NCBI RefSeq assembly: GCF_000519305.1
Contig: NZ_JAFG01000010.1
Span: 62,001-126,000 of the forward strand
DNA length: 64,000 nucleotides
From: Mesorhizobium ciceri WSM4083
GTDB taxonomy: Bacteria > Pseudomonadota > Alphaproteobacteria > Rhizobiales > Rhizobiaceae
Direction of reading: 5' to 3'
Shown: positions 52,120 to 60,623 of the stretch, piece after piece
Layout of the letters: each line of letters opens with the position of its first letter
Position numbering within the stretch: the stretch's first letter is position 1
Translations under genes and position numbers: made by a program
The notes under the pieces: generated by a model
The model's database searches: none
What the model was told of the DNA's origin: nothing
The model's input: the letters and a program-made list of their open reading frames with translations, nothing else

Positions 52120-52231
52120 GCCGGCAACCGTTGCTTAAATTAGGTGCACCGCAACATCTCTGCTTGGAGAATGGTCGCCAGATGTGTCAGGGTTCAGCGA
52201 AATCGTTTGAAACGCTGAATTCCGGGGCCCC

Positions 52232-55200
52232 ATGGCAATTCTGGCAGCCGTCTACCACCTGACCCACTACAAATATGACCGGCCGGTGGTTCTCGGGCCC
52301 CAGATCATCAGGCTGCAGCCGGCGCCGCATTCCCGCACCAAGGTGCTGAGCCATTCGCTCAAGGTCGAGCCGGCGAACCACTTCGTCAATCTGCAGCAGG
52401 ATCCTTACGGCAATTTCCTCGCCCGCTTCGTCTTTCCGGAGCCAGTGACGGAGTTGAAGATCGAGGTTGACCTCGTCGCCGACATGACGGTCTATAATCC
52501 GTTCGATTTCTTCGTCGAGCCGTCGGCCGAGGCGTTTCCGTTCGAGTATCCGGAAGAAATACGCGACGATCTCGCCATCTATCGCACTCCGGAGCCGGCG
52601 GGACCGCTGCTGTCGGCGCTGCTGAAGACCATCGATCGCAGCGCTGCCAACACCGTCAATTTCCTGGTCGATCTCAACGCGCGGCTGCAGCGCGAGATCG
52701 CCTATATCGTGCGCATGGAAACCGGGGTGTTCTCGCCGGAAGAGACCTTGGCCGCGAAAAAGGGGTCATGCCGGGATTCAAGCTGGCTGCTGGTGCAGAT
52801 CCTGCGCAATCTCGGCATCGCCGCGCGCTTCGTCTCCGGATATCTGGTCCAGTTGAAGCCCGATCTGATCGCGCTGGACGGTCCGCCGGGGACGGCGACA
52901 GACTTCACCGATCTGCATGCCTGGTGCGAGGTCTATCTTCCCGGCGCCGGCTGGATCGGCTTCGATCCGACCTCGGGCCTGCTCACCGGCGAGAGCCATG
53001 TGCCGCTGGCCGCCACGCCGCATTTCCGCAACGCGGCCCCGATTTCCGGCATGGCGAGCTTCGCCAATGTCGAATTCGGCTTCGAGATGCGGGTCGACCG
53101 CATCGCCGAACATCCGCGCATCACCAAGCCATTTTCGGACGAAAGCTGGCAGGCGCTCGATGCTCTGGGCAACAAGGTCGATGCAGCACTTGCCGCCGGC
53201 GACGTGCGGCTGACCATGGGCGGCGAGCCGACTTTCGTGTCGATCGACGATTTCGAGTCGGCCGAGTGGAACACCGCCGCCGTCGGTCCCACCAAGCGCG
53301 AAAAGGCGGACGAACTGATCCGTAAGCTGCGCGAGCGCTTCGCGCCCGGCGGCTTTCTCCACTACGGGCAGGGCAAATGGTATCCAGGCGAAAGCCTGCC
53401 GCGCTGGACCTTTTCGCTCTACTGGCGTGCCGACGGCCAGCCGGTATGGAGCGATCCGTCGCTGATCGCACGCGAAAAGAGCGAGGCCGATATCGGCCCG
53501 AAGCAGGCCGAAAGCCTGCTCACCGCGATTGCCGGCGAACTCGGCATCGACAAGGCCATGGTCAGCGAAGCCTATGAGGATCCGGCCGAATGGCTGCTCA
53601 AGGAAGGCAAGCTGCCTGACAATGTCGATCCGTCCAACTCCAAGCTGGAGGATCCGGAAGAACGCAGCCGCATGGCGAAAGTGTTCGAACGCGGGCTGAC
53701 CAAACCGTCCGGCTATGTGCTCCCCGTCCAGCGTTGGAACAGCCAGGCATCGGATCCGCGCTGGCGCTCGGAAAAGTGGAAGACGCGGCGCGGCCGGCTG
53801 TTCCTGGTGCCAGGCGATTCACCGGTCGGCTACCGGCTGCCGCTCGGCACGTTGCCCTATGTGCCGCCGGAGCAATTCCCCTATATCGTGCCGGTCGACC
53901 CGTCGTTGCCACGCGGCCCGCTGCCCGCGCGTGAAGCCATGCTGGCCGGACCGGCTCCAGCCGAACTGGAAGGCGCCGATGAGATGGCGCGCCGCCAGCA
54001 AGCGGTATCGTTCACCGCCGCGACCGGCCAGCAGGAGCGGGTCGAGCAGGAGATCACCGAAATCGGCGGCGCGGTGCGCACCGCACTTTCGGTCGAGCCG
54101 CGCGATGGGCGGCTGTGCGTGTTCATGCCGCCGGTCGAGGCGCTGGAAGACTATCTCGAACTCGTCGCTGCGGCCGAGAACGCGGCCAAGGCGATCGGTC
54201 TTCCCGTGCATATCGAAGGCTACGGCCCGCCGCACGATCCGCGCCTCAACGTCATCCGCGTCGCGCCTGACCCGGGCGTCATCGAGGTCAACATTCATCC
54301 GGCCTCCAACTGGCAGGATTGCGTGGCGACGACAACGACGATCTATGAGGAAGCGCGGCAGACACGGCTTGGCGCCGACAAGTTCATGATCGATGGCCGC
54401 CACACCGGCACCGGCGGCGGCAACCATGTCGTGGTCGGCGGTGCGACACCCAATGACAGCCCGTTCCTGCGAAGGCCGGACCTGCTGAAGAGCTTGGTGC
54501 TGCAATGGCAGCGCCGCCCCTCGCTGTCCTATCTGTTCTCCGGCCTGTTCATCGGGCCGACCAGCCAGGCCCCGCGCTTCGACGAGGCGCGCCACGATTC
54601 GCTCTATGAGCTTGAGATCGCGATGGCGCAGGTGCCGCATCCGGACCAGGGCGCGGCGCCCTTGCCGTGGCTGGTCGACCGGCTGTTCCGCAATTTGTTG
54701 ACCGACGTCACCGGCAATACGCATCGTTCGGAAATCTGCATCGACAAGCTGTTTTCGCCGGACGGACCGACCGGCCGGCTGGGGCTGGTCGAGTTCCGTG
54801 GCTTCGAGATGCCGCCCAATGCTCGCATGTCGCTGGCGCAGCAACTGCTTGTCAGGGCCATCATCGCACGTGCGTGGAAGAGCCCGCTCGATGGCCGCTT
54901 CGTGCGTTGGGGCACCTCTCTGCACGATCGTTTCATGCTGCCGCACTATGTCTGGGCCGATTTCCTCGACGTGCTCGACGACCTCAAGCTCAATGGTTTC
55001 GAATTCAGGCCCGAATGGTTCGACGCCCAGCTCGAATTCCGCTTCCCGTTCTGCGGCGAGGTTCAGCATGCCGGCATCAAGCTGGAGCTGCGCCAGGCGC
55101 TCGAACCCTGGCATGTCATGGGCGAACAGGGCGCGATCGGCGGCACTGTGCGCTTCGTCGATTCCTCGGTCGAACGGCTGCAGGTCAAGACCGAAGGGCT

Positions 55201-55591
55201 GAACCCGGAGCGTCACGCAGTTGTCTGCAACGGCCGCATCGTGCCGATGAAGGTCACCGACAATCGCGAAGTGGCGGTGGCGGGTGTCCGCTTCAAGGCC
55301 TGGCAGCCGGCTTCGGGCCTGCATCCGGCGCTGCCGGTCAACACGCCGCTGGTCTTCGACATCTATGACCGCTGGTCGGGCCGTGCGGTGGGCGGCTGCG
55401 TCTACCATGTCGCCCATCCCGGCGGGCGCAATTACGACACCTTTCCGGTCAATGGCAACGAGGCGGAAGCTCGGCGGCTCGCCCGCTTCGAACCGCGCGG
55501 CCATACGCCATCCGCCTATGTGATCCGTGAAGAACAACCGGCGGAAGATTTCCCGATGACCCTTGACCTTCGGCGGCCGGCAAGACTCTGA
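52232..55591 (+). CDS. DUF2126/transglutaminase-like protein (large)
   Basis: 1119 residues. N-terminal bacterial transglutaminase-like beta domain (about 1-100, YHLTHYKYDRPVVLGPQIIR), then a transglutaminase core with an intact triad C180 (KKGSCRDSSWLL), H229 (LHAWCEVYL) and D245 (GFDPTSG). From about 290 to the end lies the large DUF2126 region (GGEPTFVSIDDFESAEWN; RHTGTGGGNHVVVGGATPND), which in this family is thought to belong to the glutamine-synthetase-like/COOH-NH2-ligase amidoligases. The two halves could cleave and form amide bonds. No signal peptide, so cytoplasmic. First of three adjacent genes; the next gene starts six bases after the stop. Confidence 0.9.
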   Translation: MAILAAVYHLTHYKYDRPVVLGPQIIRLQPAPHSRTKVLSHSLKVEPANHFVNLQQDPYGNFLARFVFPEPVTELKIEVDLVADMTVYNPFDFFVEPSAEAFPFEYPEEIRDDLAIYRTPEPAGPLLSALLKTIDRSAANTVNFLVDLNARLQREIAYIVRMETGVFSPEETLAAKKGSCRDSSWLLVQILRNLGIAARFVSGYLVQLKPDLIALDGPPGTATDFTDLHAWCEVYLPGAGWIGFDPTSGLLTGESHVPLAATPHFRNAAPISGMASFANVEFGFEMRVDRIAEHPRITKPFSDESWQALDALGNKVDAALAAGDVRLTMGGEPTFVSIDDFESAEWNTAAVGPTKREKADELIRKLRERFAPGGFLHYGQGKWYPGESLPRWTFSLYWRADGQPVWSDPSLIAREKSEADIGPKQAESLLTAIAGELGIDKAMVSEAYEDPAEWLLKEGKLPDNVDPSNSKLEDPEERSRMAKVFERGLTKPSGYVLPVQRWNSQASDPRWRSEKWKTRRGRLFLVPGDSPVGYRLPLGTLPYVPPEQFPYIVPVDPSLPRGPLPAREAMLAGPAPAELEGADEMARRQQAVSFTAATGQQERVEQEITEIGGAVRTALSVEPRDGRLCVFMPPVEALEDYLELVAAAENAAKAIGLPVHIEGYGPPHDPRLNVIRVAPDPGVIEVNIHPASNWQDCVATTTTIYEEARQTRLGADKFMIDGRHTGTGGGNHVVVGGATPNDSPFLRRPDLLKSLVLQWQRRPSLSYLFSGLFIGPTSQAPRFDEARHDSLYELEIAMAQVPHPDQGAAPLPWLVDRLFRNLLTDVTGNTHRSEICIDKLFSPDGPTGRLGLVEFRGFEMPPNARMSLAQQLLVRAIIARAWKSPLDGRFVRWGTSLHDRFMLPHYVWADFLDVLDDLKLNGFEFRPEWFDAQLEFRFPFCGEVQHAGIKLELRQALEPWHVMGEQGAIGGTVRFVDSSVERLQVKTEGLNPERHAVVCNGRIVPMKVTDNREVAVAGVRFKAWQPASGLHPALPVNTPLVFDIYDRWSGRAVGGCVYHVAHPGGRNYDTFPVNGNEAEARRLARFEPRGHTPSAYVIREEQPAEDFPMTLDLRRPARL

Positions 55592-55597
55592 TCAGCG

Positions 55598-58009
55598 ATG
55601 GCAAAGGGGAATCACAAGAGGGGACGCGGCAAGCCGCAGACCCACAGCCTGCTGGAGCACTACCAGCCGATCGACGGCGTCGTCGACGAGATGGTCGATG
55701 CATCGGGTATTCCTCGCCCGGCCTGGAAGCATTTTGTCGAGGCGCTCGAGGAACTCGGTGCTGAAAAGCTCGGCCAGCGCTTTGCCCGCGCCGATCAGTA
55801 TCTGCGCGATGCCGGCGTTTATTACCGGGTCTACGACAAGGCCGGTGCCAATGAGCGCGAATGGCCGCTGGCGCATGTCCCGGTTCTCATCGAGGAGAGC
55901 GAGTGGGCGGCGATCAGCGCCGGCCTCGTGCAGCGCGCCGAACTGTTCGAGGAAACCATCGCCGATATCTACGGGCCGAACCGGCTGGTCGAAAAAGGCA
56001 TCCTGCCGGCGGGATTGATCGCCGCCAGCCCCGAATATTTGCGGCCTGTCGTCGGTACCAGGCCGGCCGGCGGCCACTTCCTGCATTTCTGCGCCTTCGA
56101 GCTCGGCCGTGGACCTGACGGCCAGTGGTGGGTGCTGGGCGATCGCACGCAGGCGCCGTCCGGCGCCGGTTTCGCACTGGAAAACCGCGTCGCCACCACA
56201 CGCGCGCTGTCCGACATTTATGGCGAGATGCATGTGCACCGCCTTGCCGGCTTTTTCCGCCGTTTTCGCGATGCGCTGATCGGTATGGCCAAGGAGACCG
56301 ACGGCCGCGTCGCCATCCTGACGCCGGGGCCGCTCAACGAAACTTATTACGAGCACGCCTACATCGCCCGCTACCTCGGTATCATGCTGCTCGAAGGCGA
56401 GGATTTGACCGTCTCCGGCGGCCGGCTGATGGTGCGCACGGTTTCCGGCCTGATGCCGATCAGCGTGTTGTGGCGGCGGCTCGACGCCGCTTTCGCCGAC
56501 CCGCTCGAACTGCGCGCGGATTCGCAGATCGGCACGCCGGGCCTGGTCGAGGCGATCCGCCAGGGCGCGGTTGCCACCGTCAATGCGCTTGGCTCCGGCC
56601 TGATGGAGACGCGTGCGCTGCTCGCCTTCCTGCCCAAGATTTCACGGGCCTTGCGGGGCGAGGAATTGCTGCTGCCAAGTGTCGCAACATGGTGGTGCGG
56701 GCAAGCAACCGAACGCGCGCATGTGCTGGCCAATATCGATCGCATGGTGATCGGGCCGGCGCTATCGACGAGGCTTGCCTTCGAGGACGACGATTCAACG
56801 AAGCTAGGCTCGGCCCTGTCGGCCGGAGAGCGGGCGGAGCTGGTGGCGCGCATCGAACGCGATGGCGGCGATTTCGTCGGCCAGGAAGCAGTGACGCTTT
56901 CGACGACGCCTGTCTATGTCGGCGGCTGGCTGGAGCCGCGGCCAGCGAGCCTGCGCGTCTATCTGGCGCGAACGCCGGAGGGCTGGACGGTGATGCCGGG
57001 CGGTTTTGCCCGCATCGGCCTGTCGCTCGACCCGACGGCGATCGCCATGCAGCGTGGCGGCCAGGCGGCCGATGTCTGGGTTGTCAGCGACAAACCGGTG
57101 GAGCGCGAGACGCTGCTGCCGCAGGAAGGCGACAGTTTCAGCCGCACCAGGCCCGGCAGCCTGCCCAGTCGCGCGGCGGAGAACCTGACCTGGCTCGGCC
57201 GTTATATCGAGCGCTCGGAAGACACGGTGCGCATCCTGCGCGCCTATCATGTGCGGCTCGCGGAAACTTCCGACCCGGACATGCCGCTGCTCGCCGACAT
57301 CCGGGATTATCTCGAACCTTTCGGCATCGATGTGGAGACGGCGATCCCTTCAGGGCTGATAGGCACGCTGGATAGCGCGGTCTACAGCGCCGGCCAGATC
57401 CGCGACCGCTTCTCGCCCGACGGCTGGCTGGCGCTGAAGGACCTGTCGAAGACCATCCATCAGTTCGCAACGACGGTCGCGCCCGGCGATGACGCGACCC
57501 GGGCGATGACAGTCATCCTGCGTAAGCTCGCCGGCTTTTCCGGCCTGCTGCACGAGAACATGTACCGCTTCGCCGGTTGGCGCTTCCTCGAGATCGGCCG
57601 CCGGCTGGAGCGCGGCATCCAGATCTCCCGCACGCTGTCGCGGCTGACCAGCGCCAAGGCGCCGGACGGCGCGCTCGACATGATGCTGGAGATCGGCGAC
57701 AGCGTGATGACCCATCGCCGCCAATATCCGGTGCAGGCCGGCCGGCGCACGGTGATCGACCTGCTGGCGCTCGATCCGCTTAACCCGCGCTCCATCCTGT
57801 TCCAGCTCGAACGGCTGAAGGCCGAAATCGGCCTGTTGCCGTCGCTCGGCGGGGAGGGGCAAATGTCGCCGGCGGCGAAGGAAATCCTGCAGCTCAACAC
57901 CCAGATCGCCATCAAGGAGCCTTCGGATATGACGGCAAAGGCGCTGGACGAACTCGCCTACGAAATCGGCGGCCTCTACAACAGCCTCGCCAAAGCCTAT
58001 TTCGGCTAA
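55598..58009 (+). CDS. Circularly permuted ATP-grasp protein fused to an alpha-E domain
   Basis: 803 residues. Residues about 75-510 are the circularly permuted type 2 ATP-grasp domain (QYLRDAGVYYRVYDKAGANE; ADIYGPNRLVEKGILPAGLI; WWVLGDRTQAPSGAGFALEN; GEDLTVSGGRLMVRTVSGLM). Residues about 520-800 are the helical alpha-E domain (LPSRAAENLTWLGRYIERSE; LLHENMYRFAGWRFLEIGRR). In many bacteria these are two proteins; here they are fused. ATP-grasp enzymes join a carboxylate to an amine, so this is a predicted peptide or amide ligase. It sits between two transglutaminase-type genes. Confidence 0.9.
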   Translation: MAKGNHKRGRGKPQTHSLLEHYQPIDGVVDEMVDASGIPRPAWKHFVEALEELGAEKLGQRFARADQYLRDAGVYYRVYDKAGANEREWPLAHVPVLIEESEWAAISAGLVQRAELFEETIADIYGPNRLVEKGILPAGLIAASPEYLRPVVGTRPAGGHFLHFCAFELGRGPDGQWWVLGDRTQAPSGAGFALENRVATTRALSDIYGEMHVHRLAGFFRRFRDALIGMAKETDGRVAILTPGPLNETYYEHAYIARYLGIMLLEGEDLTVSGGRLMVRTVSGLMPISVLWRRLDAAFADPLELRADSQIGTPGLVEAIRQGAVATVNALGSGLMETRALLAFLPKISRALRGEELLLPSVATWWCGQATERAHVLANIDRMVIGPALSTRLAFEDDDSTKLGSALSAGERAELVARIERDGGDFVGQEAVTLSTTPVYVGGWLEPRPASLRVYLARTPEGWTVMPGGFARIGLSLDPTAIAMQRGGQAADVWVVSDKPVERETLLPQEGDSFSRTRPGSLPSRAAENLTWLGRYIERSEDTVRILRAYHVRLAETSDPDMPLLADIRDYLEPFGIDVETAIPSGLIGTLDSAVYSAGQIRDRFSPDGWLALKDLSKTIHQFATTVAPGDDATRAMTVILRKLAGFSGLLHENMYRFAGWRFLEIGRRLERGIQISRTLSRLTSAKAPDGALDMMLEIGDSVMTHRRQYPVQAGRRTVIDLLALDPLNPRSILFQLERLKAEIGLLPSLGGEGQMSPAAKEILQLNTQIAIKEPSDMTAKALDELAYEIGGLYNSLAKAYFG

Positions 58010-58053
58010 GCAGGTTCCGCAAAAGTGTCGCACGGTTTGCGACAAGAACCTGC
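58010..58053. repeat. Compound palindrome between the ATP-grasp and transglutaminase genes
   Basis: Outer arms GCAGGTTC / GAACCTGC enclose inner arms TGTCGCA / TGCGACA around a five-base loop. It starts directly after the TAA at 58009 and ends 21 bases before the next ATG. From memory, GAACCTGC palindromes with CGCAAAAGTG cores are widespread intergenic repeats in Rhizobiales. It may act as a weak terminator or mRNA-processing hairpin that sets the ratio of the two products. Confidence 0.65.
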
Positions 58054-58074
58054 GCAAAGGCAGAAAAATAGAAC

Positions 58075-58959
58075 ATGCTCTACGATATCAGGCTTCATCT
58101 CCACTACGATTACGCTTCTGCTGCCGGCGGCGGTCGTCATCAGGTGCGCGTACTGCCGTCGACGATATCAGGCGTGCAGCGCGTCATCGCCGCATCACTG
58201 TCCTTTGCGCCGGCGCCCAACGAGCGTTCCGACTTTTCCGATTTCTTCGGCAACAACGTCACCTCGATCGCCTTTCGCGACGCGCATGACGCGCTCGATA
58301 TCAGGATGAGCGCCCGCGTGTCGGTGTCTCGGCCCGAGCCCGGACTCGACGTGTCGCCCGATATCGCCCGGCTCAGGCAGGAGCTCGCCGCGGTGCGGTC
58401 TCTGGCACCTGATGCACCGCACCATTTCCTGACGGCCAGCACTCATGCCGGCATCGACGATGCGATCACCGCTTACGTACGCAGCAGCATCGCCGGTTCC
58501 GCCGCCAGTACGGCCATGAACCTGTGCCATCGCATTCATCGTGATTTCACCTATGACGGTGAGGCGACGACGGTGCGGACCCGGGCCAGCGATGCCTTCA
58601 GGCTGAAGCGCGGTGTCTGCCAGGACTTTTCGCATATCATGATCGCCGGCCTGCGCGGGCTCGGCATTCCCGCTGGCTATGTCAGCGGCTTTCTGCGCAC
58701 CATCCCGCCAAAGGGCAAGCCCCGGCTGGAAGGCGCCGATGCCATGCATGCCTGGGTCAAGGTCTGGTGCGGGCGCGACGCGGGCTGGCAGGAATTCGAC
58801 CCGACCAACGGCATGCGGGCCAGCAACGACCATATCACCGTCGGCTACGGCCGCGACTATTCGGACGTGGCGCCGATCGTCGGCGTGCTCAAGACCACGG
58901 GGGGACAGGTCGGCGAGCAAGCTGTCGACGTCATTCCGGTTGTGCTCGAGAAAGCCTGA
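58075..58959 (+). CDS. Transglutaminase-family cysteine peptidase/amidase (small)
   Basis: 294 residues. N-terminal bacterial transglutaminase-like beta domain (about 1-90, YDIRLHLHYDYASAAGGGRH), then the core with triad C182 (KRGVCQDFSHIM), H225 (AMHAWVKVW) and D242 (EFDPTNGMRA). Cytoplasmic; no signal peptide. This is the typical partner of the ATP-grasp/alpha-E protein and is thought to cleave peptide-like amides. It lies 65 bases after that gene across the palindrome. The Anbu proteasome-like peptidase that often completes the locus is not in the window. Confidence 0.9.
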   Translation: MLYDIRLHLHYDYASAAGGGRHQVRVLPSTISGVQRVIAASLSFAPAPNERSDFSDFFGNNVTSIAFRDAHDALDIRMSARVSVSRPEPGLDVSPDIARLRQELAAVRSLAPDAPHHFLTASTHAGIDDAITAYVRSSIAGSAASTAMNLCHRIHRDFTYDGEATTVRTRASDAFRLKRGVCQDFSHIMIAGLRGLGIPAGYVSGFLRTIPPKGKPRLEGADAMHAWVKVWCGRDAGWQEFDPTNGMRASNDHITVGYGRDYSDVAPIVGVLKTTGGQVGEQAVDVIPVVLEKA

Positions 58960-59043
58960 AAGCAGGCTCGGCACCGTTTTCGGACGGCGCGTGGAACCAG
59001 CGGTCGGCCAGTGGCTTATCTACGGAATTCGCGTGGAGCCGAC

Positions 59044-60150
59044 ATGTTGCAAAAATCCGGATTGTCGCCCAGCCGACCGGCTGGCGAGGACGCTGTATCG
59101 CCAGATGGTGCGCCCAAAAACGGGGCACAAAGCTCGGCCGACCATGCGTCGCTTAGCTATGTCAGCGATGCCGAGCCCGGTATCCGGCGGCTGAAGACGG
59201 GCAAGGGGTTTTCCTACAAGGGTCCGGACGGACGGACAGTTTCAGACGCCGCCAAAGCGCGCATCGAGGCGATCGTCATTCCGCCGGCCTGGACGGATGT
59301 GTGGATTTCGCCGGACGCGGACGGCCATATACAGGCAACCGGCAGGGACCAGCGCGGACGCAAGCAATATCGCTATCATCCGCAATGGGCCGAAGAGCGC
59401 GATGGTGCCAAATATTCGAGCCTTGTCGCTTTCGCCGAGAGCCTGCCGGACCTGCGGCACCGGATCGACGGCGATCTGCGCCGTCGTGGCCTGCCGTTCG
59501 AGCGTGTCGTCGCCGCGGTTGTCTGGCTGCTCGACAACACGATGATCCGCGTCGGCAATGCCGCCTACGCCCGGGATAACAAGAGTTTCGGGCTGACCAC
59601 GTTGCGCGACCGGCATGTCGATATTGTCGGTTCAAGTCTGCGCTTTGCCTTCAAGGGCAAGTCGGGCAAGGAGTGGAAGCTGAAGCTGGCCGACCGCCGC
59701 ATCGCCAGGATTGTGCGTGGCGCGCAGGACCTGCCGGGCCAGAAGCTGTTCCAGTATCTCGATGAGGACGGCAACAGGCGGCCGGTCCGCTCCGAGGACG
59801 TCAACCGCTATATCCGTGAGGCGGTCGGTGACGCCTTCAGTTCGAAGCATTTCCGCACCTGGGGCGGCACCATTCACGCCGCGTCGCTGTTTGCGCAAAC
59901 AGAATTGCCGCAAAGCCAGGCGCAGCGAAACAGGGCGATGAACAGCGTCATCGACAAGGTTGCCGAGCGGCTGGGCAATACGCGTGCCGTCTGCCGCAAA
60001 TGCTATATCCATCCGCGGGTCTTCGAAGCGTGGTCGCAGGGGCGGTTGCTGGATGAAATGGCGCAGGCCAACAAACGCAAGCGCGCGATTGCCGGTCTCG
60101 ATGACGAGGAAGCTCTCGTGCTGCGATGGCTGAAGATACGCGAAAGCTGA
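59044..60150 (+). CDS. Type IB DNA topoisomerase
   Basis: 368 residues. Bacterial (poxvirus-like) topoisomerase IB: KGFSYKGPDGRTVSDAAKAR and IVIPPAWTDVWISPDADGHI, then GRKQYRYHPQWAE, IRVGNAAYARDNKSFGLTTL, and the catalytic tyrosine Y321 in CRKCYIHPRVF. Relaxes DNA through a 3'-phosphotyrosine. Start ATG 59044 with GGAG six bases upstream; a GTG eleven codons earlier has no such site. 84 bases after the transglutaminase; functional link to it unclear. Confidence 0.94.
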   Translation: MLQKSGLSPSRPAGEDAVSPDGAPKNGAQSSADHASLSYVSDAEPGIRRLKTGKGFSYKGPDGRTVSDAAKARIEAIVIPPAWTDVWISPDADGHIQATGRDQRGRKQYRYHPQWAEERDGAKYSSLVAFAESLPDLRHRIDGDLRRRGLPFERVVAAVVWLLDNTMIRVGNAAYARDNKSFGLTTLRDRHVDIVGSSLRFAFKGKSGKEWKLKLADRRIARIVRGAQDLPGQKLFQYLDEDGNRRPVRSEDVNRYIREAVGDAFSSKHFRTWGGTIHAASLFAQTELPQSQAQRNRAMNSVIDKVAERLGNTRAVCRKCYIHPRVFEAWSQGRLLDEMAQANKRKRAIAGLDDEEALVLRWLKIRES

Positions 60151-60248
60151 CCGGCGCGGCCGGCCGTGGCCAAATCTGGATTTTTTTATCGACGTCATGT
60201 CGGGATCGGTCTTACTGTTTCGTCCTTTGACAGAGAAAAGGACCAGCC

Positions 60249-60623
60249 ATGCTCTACGCAATCCTCTGCTATGCCTCCGAAGATGTCGTCTGCTCCTGGA
60301 GCAAGGCACAAGACGACGAGGTCATGGCCAATCTCCTCGACGTTCAGGAGAAGTACGCCAAGGCTGGTCGGCTCGGCCCGGTGGCACGGCTTCTGCCGAC
60401 GACCGCCGCGACGACCCTGAGAAAGGTCAAGGGCGAATCGGTCGTCATCGACGGGCCGTTCGCCGAGACCAAGGAACAGTTTCTCGGCTTCTACACGCTC
60501 GAATGCGCCGATCTCGACGAGGCGGTGGAGTTCGCCCGCGAGCTTTCCGAAGTCAATCCGAGCGGCGGCTCCTATGAGATTAGGCCGGTCTCGATCTTCA
60601 ATCCCGCCAGGATTTCCGCATGA
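60249..60623 (+). CDS. DGPF/YCII-domain protein
   Basis: 124 residues. YCII-related fold with the signature VVIDGPFAETKEQFLGFYTL, the DGPF motif, and an ending GGSYEIRPV typical of the family. Such genes sit next to ECF42-type sigma factor genes across many bacteria, as here, where its stop overlaps the sigma factor start by four bases. Function is uncertain; it could be a ligand-binding partner of the sigma factor. AAAGGA precedes the ATG. Confidence 0.9.
   Translation: MLYAILCYASEDVVCSWSKAQDDEVMANLLDVQEKYAKAGRLGPVARLLPTTAATTLRKVKGESVVIDGPFAETKEQFLGFYTLECADLDEAVEFARELSEVNPSGGSYEIRPVSIFNPARISA

Noticed and set aside
53819..55537. Minus-strand frame of 572 codons opposite the DUF2126 gene
   Set aside because: Antisense shadow; no ribosome-binding site, domain or sensible composition, while the plus strand encodes a clear family member.
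60151..60248. Terminator after the topoisomerase gene (GC-rich run followed by seven T at about 60179)
   Set aside because: The possible stem is only about four pairs (GGCC/GGCC), and the T run is separated from it, so it was not listed as a feature.
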